This document shows, one piece after another, positions 1 through 10,504 of a stretch of DNA of 64,000 nt; positions within the stretch are counted from its first letter, which is position 1, and every line of letters begins with the position of its first letter. A program made the position numbers and the translations under genes. The stretch comes from Lunularia cruciata (taxonomy: Eukaryota; Streptophyta; Marchantiopsida; Lunulariales; Lunulariaceae). The notes beneath the pieces are model-generated. The model did no database searches. It was not told the origin of the DNA and saw only the letters and a program-made list of their open reading frames with translations. The DNA is taken from NCBI GenBank assembly GCA_948567375.1, contig OX419755.1:253001-317000 (forward strand). Direction: 5' to 3'.

Positions 1-119
1 CTAACTCTAGATAGCCATCTACTCTAAGTATATGGTATACCCTCTAATGGGCAAAGATCAGGAGGCCGGGTGCTATGGAGCCCCATTGTTAGTTGCATGT
101 CTGCAATCTATACCATATA

Positions 120-300
120 AAGAATGAACTGGCTAGAGGTCAAGTACATCTAGGACATAACCATTGTCCCTAAGGAACCACCATAAGGGAAGGAGTCATA
201 CATGCCATATGCCATCCTCTCGAACAGCTATCACACACTAACATAGTAGCACCTCCACCAGAAAGAGCCACATAACATACACCTCAAGCCTGCACGTACA
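120..300 (-). pseudogene. PHD-type zinc finger at the integrase C-terminus (element 1)
   Basis: Directly behind the integrase tail the minus strand reads CMLCG (about 275-290), then, after a one-base frameshift, ATMLVCDSC, then RGWHMACM, and finally, past a stop, GQWLCPRC. This C-x2-C ... C-x2-C ... H-x2-C ... C-x2-C spacing with the W-H-x-x-C core is the C4HC3 pattern of PHD fingers, which bind histone H3 tails; a role in choosing chromatin targets for integration is an inference. A TAG at 170-172 precedes the last Cys pair, and the second copy (element 2) has TAG at the same codon (60629-60631). Confidence 0.7.
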
Positions 301-1718
301 AGTGCCAAGATTGGGTCCATAGTACCATCAATGTTTGGGAGGTGGCATGGCGCACAATTGTGCACATGATCCTTCCAAACAACACCATCACGTCCTTCTA
401 ACACAAAGACTCTAGATGGCAAAACCTCACGCAATCTCAAGATAGTGCGGCCTATAGAAACATCAAGTGTCATCGGTGCTGCATGTTGTAGATATACATA
501 GTCGCTTGGATGAAATTGACGGATTGAGGGTCTATAACCTCCTCCTTGAATGGTAGTATAGAGTAAAGTATCTCTATGCTGAGCAATCGCCAAGTTCTCA
601 AAGGCCATTGGCATCACTCTCTGAAAGATCCCTGCCCGTTGAGAACATGCGTTCATCCATACATCGGGGTCATCCAAGTCCAAAACTATAGTAGCATCTC
701 AATGAATGGCTGCAAGTAAATATGGATCTCGTCCATAGAGTAGAAAGTATGGAGAGAAGGATGCTAAGGAGGCTTGTCGGCTGAACCGATAGCCCATGGC
801 CAACCAAGGTAATTGGAGATCCAAATCTCCCAAGTGGCCTCTCTGCAAACCATACTTTTGCAATCCTCTCTTCACTGTCTGAACCACTCTCTCTACTAAG
901 CCATCTGCCTCAGGGTGATCTCAGGATGTAGTATGATGATCAATCAAAGCCTTGTCGCACAAGACCTGAAATTCTCCCAAGAACTCTGTACCCTGATTAG
1001 TCAAAACCTGAGCTGGTGCACCAAAATGACTAAGAACTCAATCCAGGAACAAGTAAGTTGTCCCTTCTCTAGACTTGTCAGGAAGTGCCACCAACTCAAT
1101 CCACTTGGAGAAGGACTTCACCATCACCAAAACATATTGATGATGTCTCACAGTCAGCGGTAAAGGTCCGGCAAAGTCCAAACTCCAACGGTAACCCAAT
1201 CCCATGATATGTAATGGGTGTAATTGTGGTGTAGGAGCATTGAATGATGCTCTAACTCGGTCACAAACCACACATCTGGCAACAAACTGTTGTACCTTGG
1301 TCTGCATACCGAGCCACCAATAATGACTCTGGAGTAAGCTATATGTATGCTTTACTCCAAAATGTCCTAGCTCCTCATGAGCATGACGGACCAACTGTGG
1401 TCTCTATGATGGAAGTGGTACTACTCGCACTCTACCATCCTCCCATACATGCAAAAGGTGTCTACCCTCCAATCTGAACCGTCTGGCTCGCTGAAGAACA
1501 TGGTCTCTCTCCTTGGCCCCAACTGTGCCACCCACAATACCAGTGCAAAGATAGTCCATCACTAAGACATCATTATGAATGTCTCGCTGAACTGTATCAA
1601 TATCTTCACTCTCTAGATCTGTGACCTCAATAACTCCTCCTGTATATGTTGAGAGAGATACCACCAAAGCCTTTGCAAATATACACAAAAAGGCCGATGC
1701 ATGCCAACCTGGCACCAT
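301..1718 (-). pseudogene. Integrase (element 1)
   Basis: The module would insert the cDNA into the genome. The N-terminal zinc-binding part shows HEELGH and later CVVCD (1394-1255). The catalytic core begins with RWSLDFAG, its Asp at 1176-1178. At the second catalytic position the reading is LTNQGTEF, so the usual Asp is Asn, fitting a G-to-A change. The Glu region is HPEADGLVERVVQ (around 885-910). The C-terminal part (683-301) contains GGGYRPSIR, DYVYLQ and NCAPCHLPN, the tail found in plant gypsy elements that end in a PHD finger. Stops at about 1396, 1037 and 698 and a frameshift split it into four pieces. The upstream piece 1404-1718 is the poorly conserved linker between RNase H and integrase. 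Confidence 0.88.
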
Positions 1719-1760
1719 CTCCTCATCTGTCTTGCCATGCCAACGTGCTCCGGTCTGATC

Positions 1761-2384
1761 CTACTGGCTGAGACATGGGTTTCTACTCAACCCATCTACA
1801 TCACGGTTCACCACTCCAGGTCTATAAGCAATCGTGAAATCATACTCTTGTAAAATCAGAGCCCATCGTGCAAGCTTCCTTGAAAGCTTGTCGGACTCCA
1901 TCAACCACTTCAATGGCTGATGATCAATGATGAGAGTGAAGGGGTTACCAAATAGGTAACATCGAAAATGTGCTACTGCCCAAACTGCTGCCAAGCACCC
2001 TCCCTCATATGAACTATACTTCACCTCCGCTGAATTGTTGGAGCGACTAGCATAGGCCATCACAAACTCCTTCTCCTCATCATCATGCTGGGTGAGCACC
2101 GCTCCAAGCCCCAACATACTCCAATCAGTATGAACCTGAAATGTTCGTCCCTTGATCGGTCTCCTCAAAATAGGAGCAGATGCCAACCTCTCCTTGAGCT
2201 CTACAAAAGCTCTCTCCTGCTCATCTCCCCAACACCACTCCTGTGTAAGCTTGGTCAGCTTCGTCAAGGCCTTAGCAATGGCACTAAATCCTCTAACATA
2301 GCGGCGATAGAAGTTTGCCAACCCAAGGAATGCTTGCACTTTGCTCACATCCCTAGGCTGAGGAATACGTGCAATAGCCTCCAC
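1761..2384 (-). pseudogene. RT connection and RNase H (element 1)
   Basis: This open stretch of 207 codons is the best preserved part of the element. It opens with the RT thumb/connection (FLGLANFYRRYVRGFS) and continues into RNase H: HTDWSMLGLGAVL carries the first acidic residue, YSSYEGGCLAAVWAV the second, TLIIDHQPLKWLM the third, and it ends at VDGLSRNP, the usual end of gypsy RNase H. It removes genomic RNA during cDNA synthesis. It is separated from RT upstream by a single stop at about 2385-2390, so the two once formed one polyprotein. Confidence 0.92.
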
Positions 2385-2390
2385 CTTGGT

Positions 2391-3019
2391 CTACTGAACA
2401 CCAAGTCCTCTAGGGTAGATAGTATGACCCAAATACTCAACCTGCTTGTGGAAGAACCTACACTTCCCAAGATGTAATTTGAGTCCATGAGATCTCAACC
2501 TCTCAAACACCTCCAACAATTGTCTCTCATGCTCCTCCACATTAGTGCTATAAACCAAAATGTCATCAATATAGCACCGAGCAAAATCCAATCTAGCTAG
2601 GATCCTGTCCATGACCCTCTGGAACTCAACAAGAGCATTATTTAACCCAAATGGTAAGAACCTCCACTGATATAACACATCCTTGCCGTGAGGATCAATA
2701 GCCCAAAATGTTGTCTTGGACTTATCCTCCTCCCTGATAGGCAACTGATGATATCCCGCTCAAAGATTCAAGTACTGAGGATCTTTGCATGCCCAATCGC
2801 ATCAAAAATCTCCTCTGGTGTAGGCATGGCATACCAATCAGCCCTGGTCTCTCGGTTGATAGGACGGTAATCTCCACACATCCGCCTATCTATATAGTTG
2901 CCATGCATATCCTTCTTGGTTGGAATCATTGTCGTTGATGCATACTCTCCATGTGAAATCTCCACCAAACCAGCCTCAAAAAGGTCACTACTCCGGCTCT
3001 GAATCAATGTCTTCTCCAT
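2391..3019 (-). pseudogene. Reverse transcriptase (element 1)
   Basis: Two pieces, 3019-2768 and 2744-2391, cover the fingers and palm. The first contains CGDYRPIN and MPTPEEIFDAIGHAK; the second contains YQWRFLPFGLNNA and the catalytic box YIDDIL (2562-2573), followed by LGHTIYP. The YxDD aspartates are intact. A short broken stretch at 2745-2767 would hold the first palm aspartate (a STLDL-type motif in the family), which is not clearly readable. It copies element RNA into cDNA. Confidence 0.93.
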
Positions 3020-3253
3020 ATCACTATATTGATAAGGACGTCAGAAAACTGGTGTGTTGCTAGTCAGCTCAATCCGTATACCAGGTCCCTTTAGAGCACC
3101 CAAATCCTTCATAATGAAGGCAAAACAACTTGTGCGACTCCTCAAGAACCTCCAAACCCTCTGTCTTTCCTCTCCAGTAAGCTTGGGCCCAAGATCTGGC
3201 TCCCAAGTATCTTCTGTAACTGTAGTAGGAGGGGAAGACGTATTGACTGACTG

Positions 3254-4665
3254 CTACACTGGGCCCTTGGGAGCAATAGTGTCATGCTCCCGACCACTAG
3301 AGGTCCCAACCTCTATGTGAAAAACTCCCTCCACTCTGGCTACAAGCTTCACACGTCCTCTAGCTGCATCCCGTGTGGACCAAGGGTGTAATCCAAGTAA
3401 CCCATGCTCACCTGGATGGACTCCAAGTAGACCACTCTCCCTAGTAGCTACTGGATGTGTCCCAAGAATACCATGTCCAATTGGTCTATCGCCCCCAACA
3501 TGTGCCTGAATCGTCTTGATAGGCACAAGGCTCACAATTGTTCGAGTGGTGATGCCTATCAAGCGCATCCTACACTGCTCTACCAAGCCAAGGCTCACAA
3601 TCCAGGTCAAACAATTCAGGTCCATAGCCTGACCTAACACTTGGCGCCTGGATGCCTCTGACACTGCTGGAACAGCGGTAATACCGGTGTGAAAACCCAT
3701 TGCCCGCTCTCTCTCATCAGCATTGAGCTCCACCAACTACTGTAACTATGAGTCCCAAACAAGTCCAAGTCCTCCCTCTTGAAAAGCATGAGAGCCTAGG
3801 AAACTCATGAGTGTGGGAAATGCGGCTCTAGGCTATCCAACTAGGTTCACCACTACCATAGGTGACCTATCAGCCACTACCACTGTTTGAGACTGACGCC
3901 CGACATCCAAGATATCATCAACAAGGATGTGGTCAAGTAGTTGAATCCCATCATAAGCACACTGTAGAACCTCTCTGGGTAAGAGGTTTGTCCACTAAAG
4001 ACGAAGACAATGAGCCGTGATCCCACTCTGGTTGCATCTAACAATATAGTAGGTCCCATCCAAGAATGGACCTAATGTGTACTCGCCACCACTTTGGTGC
4101 GAGAATCACCCATCAAAGAAACGTTCTCCAAAAGGTAAGTTGGAGAAACGGATTGATGAACTTGGGGATGTCGTACAATCCGTAACATCTCCCAAAACAC
4201 ACCAGAACGAGGATCCCAAAGACCTAATCCTCTACCAGCACGTGTATGTCCCTAACATGGCCATCCAAAAATCACCAAGTGAATAGGCCCATGTCTCTCT
4301 AGGTCATGCACCCCCAATAAGGAAATGTCTCTTGGTAGGGCCTTCTGGTAACCTCTGACTGCTGACATCGGTAATAACTCTGAATACCGATAGGCCAAGT
4401 TTGCCACATGATGTAGAGAGACTTGCCTAGCAGTCTCATCTCTCTCTACATACAAGTACCTCTGTACTTGGATACCCGCCTATAACACCGCAGCTAGTCC
4501 GGTGCTGATCCCACCAAACAACTCCAATAGGCATATCTCCTCTACTGGATACTGCCAAGCAATGAGTGTGGTATCCAGAGGTGTCAAAGCAATTGCCTCT
4601 AGAGGCTCATCCTCACACTCATCTCCTAATGGTACGAAGGCTCCACTCCAAGCCTGTTGCACCAA
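3254..4665 (-). pseudogene. Cytosine-5 DNA methyltransferase domain inside the pol region (element 1)
   Basis: Between protease and RT the minus strand encodes a compact C5 methyltransferase of about 310 residues. Motif I (AdoMet binding) is LLELFGGISTGL at 4495-4530. Motif IV is FGWPC, with the catalytic Cys codon at 4255-4257, followed by a TAG and RAGRGLGLWDPRSG. Motif VI is LLENV (ENV at 4120-4128). Motif VIII starts at DATRVGSR (4015-4038) and continues after a frameshift as LRL-stop-WTNLLPRE. Motif IX is ERERAMGF (3692-3715) and motif X LGQAMDLNCLTW (3602-3637). About 95 residues lie between VIII and IX, a short target-recognition region. The enzyme class transfers methyl from AdoMet to cytosine C5. 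Downstream, 3254-3600 is a linker with a repeated LLG-x-HP pattern. At least five stops and a frameshift make this copy inactive. Confidence 0.85.
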
Positions 4666-4677
4666 TTGATCTGCATG

Positions 4678-5298
4678 CTACTGCAATGCCTCCTCGGAAC
4701 TCCACAATGGAACATCAAAGGTGGATGGAACAATCCCACTCGTACTCCAAAGCCAAGTCATCTCCTCTGGTACTGGAGTATCCTCTGCATGGGCGTTCCC
4801 CTCCAACAAGTCACCAGGCCATGTAACTGCACCATTGAAAGCTAAAACTGATGCTGCCATGGTCCTGGACTGTAGTGAGCCAAGACTGCCACTACTGAAG
4901 CGTACTGGTAGGCAACATACCCATCCCTCACCAGACTGCCAACCAGGTCTATAAGAGGTTGTCTCCTCCCAATAGTCAATGCTGAAACCCATGGAGTATA
5001 ACAATGCTCCCCCAACTAACACATCATATGACTCAGCTATCGTTGCAATAGCCTGAGCTCTCACCACCAAGCTATCAGTTGGATGACCAGGCTGAACCTG
5101 GATAACAAGCTCTCCATGTGTGATGTACTGTGTCGAACCACCACCTAGAGATGTTTGGATCTGAAATGGACACCTCTCCACATCGGTCTTTTGTAACTCT
5201 GGACCAAAAATTGCAGCCTTCCCCAACATAAAGGGCTGCACACTAGAGTCTAACAAGACTCTTTGTGGTGTGTAGACCTTCCCTAAAGGTCCCACCAA
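4678..5298 (-). pseudogene. Retroviral-type aspartic protease (element 1)
   Basis: The reading begins with VLLDSSVQPFMLGKA, the position of the D-S/T-G active site; here the Gly is Ser, so the catalytic triplet is broken. The downstream ESYDVLVGGALLYSMGF and YWEETTSYRPGW segments resemble the protease flap and C-terminal part of this gypsy family. It would cleave the Gag-Pol polyprotein. After residue 120 the piece becomes a linker rich in Ser and Trp leading toward the methyltransferase, separated from it by one stop. Identification rests on the position and the DS-box. Confidence 0.7.
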
Positions 5299-5313
5299 AC
5301 GGAAAATCCCCCT

Positions 5314-6000
5314 CTAGTTATCCAATAGGACAACACCAGGTGTGAACCGTGCTCTCTCAAAGGCCGGTCTAGCTGGCAACTCCTCCAGTCTAGCCGCTGC
5401 TGCCTGCCATAAACCACTGGTCGCTGAACGGATACCATGCTCCTCAACCAAGTTAGCTCCACTACCAACCACCTCTGCTCTAATAGTAGGAACCGCACCA
5501 TCCCTACTCTTACACAGCACGGCAGCCAACCGGAATACTGGGGTTGGGTCAACTCCAAATGTAAACATATCACTGGCCGAAAACAAAGGACGTTGCATAA
5601 TCAGCTGAGCCGCCCCCAACATCATGCTAGACTCAGTCTGTGTAGTAGCAAGTGGCTGACTAGCAAGTAGTCCATCATGTACTCCATCACCACCTACCAC
5701 ACCTACACTAGGACATCTAGGAACCATGGATGTTTTTTGTAATGCCTCAAATAGTGTGAAAGATTGGGGAAGTCTGACTCGTCTCCCAACCTCTCTTCTC
5801 TGTGGATCCAACTCCACTGATGCTCCTCTAGGCTCTAGAGCACGTATTGCACTCTTAGTCACTGCTGCAGATGCATCCACTTGTGCTGCTCTACACATGA
5901 AGTCCAAAGCATCTCTATCACTAGCATATGAGGTGAAAGCCTCAGCACCCAAATCTGATCTCCTCTGAGCAATAGCCATACTAGCCAATCTCTGCTCCAA
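5314..6000 (-). pseudogene. Linker between gag nucleocapsid and protease (element 1)
   Basis: An open stretch of 228 codons that follows the Gly/Arg-rich tail of gag after a frameshift and ends at a stop just before the protease. I do not recognise a domain in it. It contains an SYASDRDALDFMCRAAQ segment and a Pro/Val-rich middle. About 390 bp of it (5583-5975) are present a second time at 8193-8583. The corresponding linker in other gypsy elements is poorly conserved, so it may be a spacer in the polyprotein. Confidence 0.5.
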
Positions 6001-6004
6001 CTAC

Positions 6005-7255
6005 TCAATCCGAGTAGCCATAGCTGTGCAGAAGTAAGGGCAAGTACTGCACCCCTACTAGGTGTAGATCCTCTACCACCACCTCTACCACCTTGTCCTC
6101 CATGAACTGGAGCTCCTCTACTACCAGCCATAGCAGCCCTACCACTCCGTAACTCCGGGTGTAGGTCAAAACACCGGTCACTAGTGTGACCAAATCTGTG
6201 GCAGTGCTCACACTGTCTCTATGCTGGCTGTGATGCACCCAAAGTATCAGGTGCACTGCCTTGAGTAGACTCTCTCTGATGGTGAGGTCCACCATAAGTC
6301 CAACAAGCAACACCACCACTCATTGGCTACTGCTGACCCGATAACGAGGGTAAGGGTCTAACTCCATTAGGCCCTCCACTCGCTCCATAAGATCTGGGCT
6401 GTCCACCCTGTCCTCAAAAACCAACTGGTGTGGTGTACTCTACTGCACCTAGAAGAAGTCACATCCGTGGATGAGGTCTCCCTACCAAATCCAGCTGTCA
6501 CCACTCTCTCCTCTACCATGTTGAGCTCATTACGCTCAACCAAACCAAAGACCATTGCCAAAGTAGGCGAAGTAGCCTGTAACAACATAGCATCACAAAC
6601 TCTACGTCGTAACTTCTTGTCCCGGTATCCAATACCAAAACTGGACTGCTTGGGCTTCAATGACTCCCTAAGTGAAACTGATCAGCCGCTTCATGCGAGT
6701 GTATGCCTCATGTAGGCTCTCTCCAACCTTCCGCTAGAACTCTTGCAAGCTCCTCAGCTTGTCAGTCCGCACTCCTTGGTAGTTCTGCCTCAAACACAGG
6801 AAGAACTCCACCATGGGGTTAAACCCTGGTACCACACCACCTCTTGCAGCGGTACCTCCACTTGTAGTAGCACTATCTCCAGCTAGTGCACCACCACTAG
6901 CTCCACCCACACTACTCGAGCTAGAACTCGTAGGTACAGCCAATCTACTCTTGGCCACCGAGCCTGAAGTGATGGAGACATAGTGTGGAGACCAATACTG
7001 TCTCCATAACTCAATCTCTTCCAAATGAGCTCTCCTGAACTCATGGTAGTCATCCATTGGTAGACTCTCTAGATGCTGAAACAACCCCTTCCATGCCATG
7101 AAGGGTGTGAACAAAGTCGGGTTCCACATCTGCTGCAGATCACACCAACTATCGAAGTCCTGGATGAAGTCATCCAACTCAATGGTTCCCACTGTACCAT
7201 AGTAATGCCTAGGGCTTTTGGAGGCCCCATAAATCTCATCCATGTCCCACAACAA
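6005..7255 (-). pseudogene. Gag capsid and nucleocapsid (element 1)
   Basis: The start of the readable frame (7255) gives MLWDMDEIYG; LDDFIQDFDSWCDLQQMWNP and PPMDDYHEF-like PMDDYHEFRRAHLEEIE mark the capsid. GVRTDKLRSLQEF and ESLHEAYTRMKRLI belong to the Retrotrans_gag-type region. One nucleocapsid CCHC knuckle, CEHCHRFGHTSDRC, lies at 6171-6212 and is intact (C-x2-C-x4-H-x4-C), followed by a Gly/Arg-rich RNA-binding tail (GGQGGRGGGRG). It would package element RNA in virus-like particles. Stops near 6733 and frameshifts near 6660 and 6360 break it. Confidence 0.85.
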
Positions 7256-8192
7256 CGGTGTGAATACACCAAGTGCACTCTCAACTGAATCAGCTCATGT
7301 GTCGAACTCCAACTCAGAGTCAATCTCCTCCCTCATTAGGACCTGAGATACAAGCTAATATCGAGCACCACTCCGAGTAAACCCATTGCATACTGCAGGG
7401 CTAACTCCTCTGGAATCTCCAAAGAACTCCGTTGTGACAAAGTAACCGCAACAATAAACCCAAACCACCAACTGCAACCACAAGTACCCTACCAAGTGCC
7501 AACACCACCATGTGCCAACACCAACTAAGCATCATCCACTAATGTAACTCTAACCAAGATAACTACACTAGGAGAAAGGGCAACCTGTAACCTGCCATCA
7601 TAACACGCACTCTCACGGTCTGCAGGTCATCACTTCCTACCTCACCGGAGAGAAACAAAGGTAGTTTGACTAGTCATCACTCTAGCCTCACCACCGAGAG
7701 CACACCAGAGCACCAATGCTCAAAAGTCAGGGCACCTCACACAACGTGGTGCACAAACAGGAAGTAGAGAATGGGGGGGGGGTCCAATCACAAGAAATCT
7801 AAACAAAAACCCTCCATCTCATAACACAACACAGGACTGACTCTGCCACCATTTGGCATTTGACATAAGAGAAGTTCATATCTACCAAGATCACCAAGAA
7901 TGGGATCAAACTACCTCTCCTAGCCAAAACTACATGTGTATAGATAACAGTGACACTCACTATGACAACAAGTGAGGGTGGATCAGTTGGCTAGGGCACC
8001 AATCTAGGAACAAGAGATCTAGGGGTCAAACCCTATTGCGCATAATCTAGCAAAAAAGGCAGATTTTGCCAACCAATGACCAAGATCTACTCTAAACTAG
8101 CTAGCCTCACACCAGCAAGTTGGCTTGCTGGCCCTTCTAGGCCTTCGTAGCCTCTCATAGCCCTATGCCTCAAAGCCCTATCATCGTAACAA

Positions 8193-8583
8193 AAGACACC
8201 GCATAATTAGCTAAGCCGCTCCCAACATCATGCTAGACTCAATCTGTGTAGTAGCAGGTGGTTGACTAGTAGGTATTCCATCATGTACTCCATCACCACC
8301 TACCACACCTACACTAGGACGTCTAGGAACCATGGATGTTGTCTATAATGCCTCAAATAGTGTGAAAGATTGGGGAAGTCTGACTTGTCCCCCAACCTCT
8401 CCTCTCTGTGGATCCAACTCCACTGATGCTCCTCTAGGCTCTAGAGCACGTACTACACTCCTAGTCACTGCTGTAGATGCATCCACCTGTGCTGCTCTGC
8501 ACATGAAGTCCAAAGCATCTCTATCACCAACATATGAGGTGGAAGCCTCAGCAACCGAATTTGATCTCCTCTGAGCAATAACC
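8193..8583 (-). repeat. Displaced duplicate of the element 1 gag-protease linker
   Basis: This stretch matches 5583-5975 in the same orientation with only scattered base differences. It encodes an 80-codon piece (8585-8343) almost identical to part of the 228-codon linker. The left break is at the gcataat/agctaagccgc motif and the right break at ctctgagcaata; outside these points similarity stops at once. Confidence 0.88.
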
Positions 8584-9005
8584 AAAATCCAACCAAAATC
8601 TGACGTAAACCCTAAAGTTGGCTATCCGCCAAATCCCCCACTAACTTTCCACTCGAGCCAAATTGACAACACGGGTTTTCCAAATCACAAATTCATGAGA
8701 AGAGCTTCCCAACTCCACCTTCAATTTGACTTTTTGAGTCCAACTTGCAGCAAAGTGGTCCTACCTTTACCTCCTGAGCTCAAAATCACAACCATTGCTC
8801 AAAATTTACTCCTTCTTTGCTCAAAATTTGGCCAACGCTTCCGCACACCGGCCGTCTAACTGCCAAATCTGCATCAATTAATTGAGCTTCTACACACTAG
8901 GGAAACATTGAACTTGAATCAAGCTACCAATGATCCACCAAGCTTGGAGATACCACCAACACTCAAAGTTCCTACACTCGATTTCCCCCTGACTTCACTC
9001 TAGGA

Positions 9006-9031
9006 AGTGAGCTCCAAAGAGCTCACTTCTC
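9006..9031. repeat. 26-nt palindrome next to the element 1 LTR
   Basis: Arms of 11 nt (gaagtgagctc) surround four bases. The exact reverse complement of the 26 nt is found inside the LTR at 9222-9247, and a shortened form is found in element 2 at about 60084-60105. Confidence 0.85.
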
Positions 9032-9034
9032 TGA

Positions 9035-9485
9035 TGTAATCAGATTGCTTACCACTCTCAAATCAACTCAACTCAGATCAGTACTTGATCTGTCACTCTA
9101 TAAACTGCCAACAACTAGGTACTGATTACAATCAAGCCACACCCACTCCAGCATAGAGAATCTAGGTGACGCTCGCCGGCCTCTGTCCACCATAGCCAGG
9201 AACTCGAAGGCTCAACATCAAAGAAGTGAGCTCTTTGGAGCTCACTTCAAAACTATAACCCTTGGACTCGAGCTAGCTCTAAAACCCTAATGGTCTCGCT
9301 GACGGCACACTCAACGGTGCGAACGGTGCAAAGTGATGGTGGGCCCCACCGTGAAGTCAGTACCCCAAACACCAAATCTGACCGTCGGAAAGTAGTCTTT
9401 GGGAAACTACTGAAATAACTCTAACTACTATCACTGGAACTCTAGTGTCCGAGCATCTAGATGCGGCACTACAAATGGCCTGACA
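9035..9485 (-). repeat. 5' LTR of element 1
   Basis: The segment starts TG and ends CA (TGTAATCAG ... GCCTGACA in plus orientation) and matches 59896-60321 in element 2 over its whole length. It directly abuts foreign pol sequence at 9486, which is the expected border of an inserted element. Length about 451 bp. Confidence 0.7.
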
Positions 9486-10069
9486 CTCGGAATGGTGTAT
9501 GCTTGTGGTGCCCACATTTTTTGTTTTTTTCAAAATAAAGGAGAAGAAGTGTATAGAGAAGTTGGATTGCGCCTATATGGCCGAAGAAGGCGACAAAAAT
9601 TGTCTTCAGGATGAAACCCAAAGTAAAGTGACTTCAGGTCATAAGGCGAAGTACTTGGAAATGCCATGTCAGCATACAATACAAAGTAAATTGTCTTCGG
9701 CTCGGGGAGAGCTCAACCCGAGGCAAAGACAGTCTAACAACCTTTCGTCGGGGCGAGAAATTCAAGAAGGGGCCATTTCAAAACTGGCGGCTCATATGCG
9801 CGAAGGTTGAGTGACAGTGACAAGTGCATGCCGGAGGTGTGATTTCTCGGTAGAAACTCGAAGTGACAAAAGACAAAGAAGTGCAACTCTATAAAAATCG
9901 AAACTGCAACGACGAAATGTCGAGCAATTTTCCTTTGCCGTTGAGGAGTCGTCTTGCAAGTGATCGGGGAAAGGGAAATAGAGTTGGACTTGTGTTAGTG
10001 CGCAAGGGAGAAGTCGCGAGAGAGAAATCTAGAGACAGTAAGAAAGCAGAAGAGATGGGAGGAGGGAAG

Positions 10070-10475
10070 AAGAACTCCGAATTTGCAGTGAGAAATCATG
10101 CAATTCGGAGATTAGATATAGTAGCGAGGATCCAAGTCTTGAGCCGACTTTGGATCACTTTTTTGGCATGAAATTGGAACGTAAGTTTTCCAGGATTCAT
10201 GACAGAAATTATCAAGAGTAAATGTCTCGATGGTCCCAAGGAAGAAGGGAAGAGAGGACATTTGGCTCGCTGGACAGAGTCAGATTGGAGACTCGTACTC
10301 AGGAAGGAGGCGGGTTCGGAGCAGGGAGCCACGTTCTTGGGGAAAGGAGAGATAGCCCAAGAAACGCAGGAGGTGAGAGATGCCTTCTCGTCAAAGAGGA
10401 CAAAGAATGGGTACAAAGTTGAGAGCTACAAAGACCCTGTGAGGAGAGGAATTGTGAGTGCACTAATGGCCAATT
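10070..10475 (+). pseudogene. LTR-encoded protein, N-terminal conserved part (copy A)
   Basis: Readable fragments are RRLDIVARIQVLSRLW, LARWTESDWRLVLRKEAG and NGYKVESYKDPVRRGIV. The same order is present in LTRs B (about 14955-15310), C5' (38575-38935), C3' (56345-56705) and D (62350-62705). I do not recognise the family. In A the frame changes once between LARWTES and the NGYKVESY block, and after ALMA the sequence jumps to a hairpin, so the central part seen in D (FKPKQTMYVNMQQVVFF and beyond) is deleted. Confidence 0.75.
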
Positions 10476-10504
10476 GTCTTCGGTTTCTAATACAAAGAAG
10501 AAAT

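Larger units (their letters stand above)
7256..9034 (-). other. Leader region of element 1 between LTR and gag
   Basis: No continuous coding sequence is visible. The stretch holds a run of ten or so G at 7771-7782, a 390-bp duplicate of the gag-protease linker (8193-8583), and, next to the LTR, a palindrome (9006-9031). A tRNA-complementary primer-binding site directly inside the LTR could not be recognised; the sequence after the LTR end on the minus strand starts TCAGAGAAGTGAG. Confidence 0.5.
1..9485 (-). mobile_element. Element 1: degenerate Ty3/gypsy retrotransposon with C5 DNA methyltransferase and PHD finger
   Basis: On the minus strand the modules read LTR (9485-9035), untranslated leader, gag with one CCHC knuckle, aspartic protease, cytosine-5 methyltransferase, RT, RNase H, integrase and a PHD-type finger. 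RT-RNaseH-integrase order places it in Ty3/gypsy. The coding stretch is interrupted by stops and frameshifts in nearly every module, so it is a relic. The right border at 9485 abuts DNA that is recognisable as RNase H of element B (the actcggaatggtgtatg stretch aligns with C at about 54172-54195), so element 1 seems to have landed in B; ctcgg at 9486-9490 is the likely target duplication, whose partner is outside the window. Positions 1-470 match 60457-60910 and 61592-61720, a second copy. Confidence 0.9.

Noticed and set aside
7771..7782. Poly-G run as a polypurine tract
   Set aside because: It is on the plus strand within the leader of a minus-strand element and no LTR start follows.
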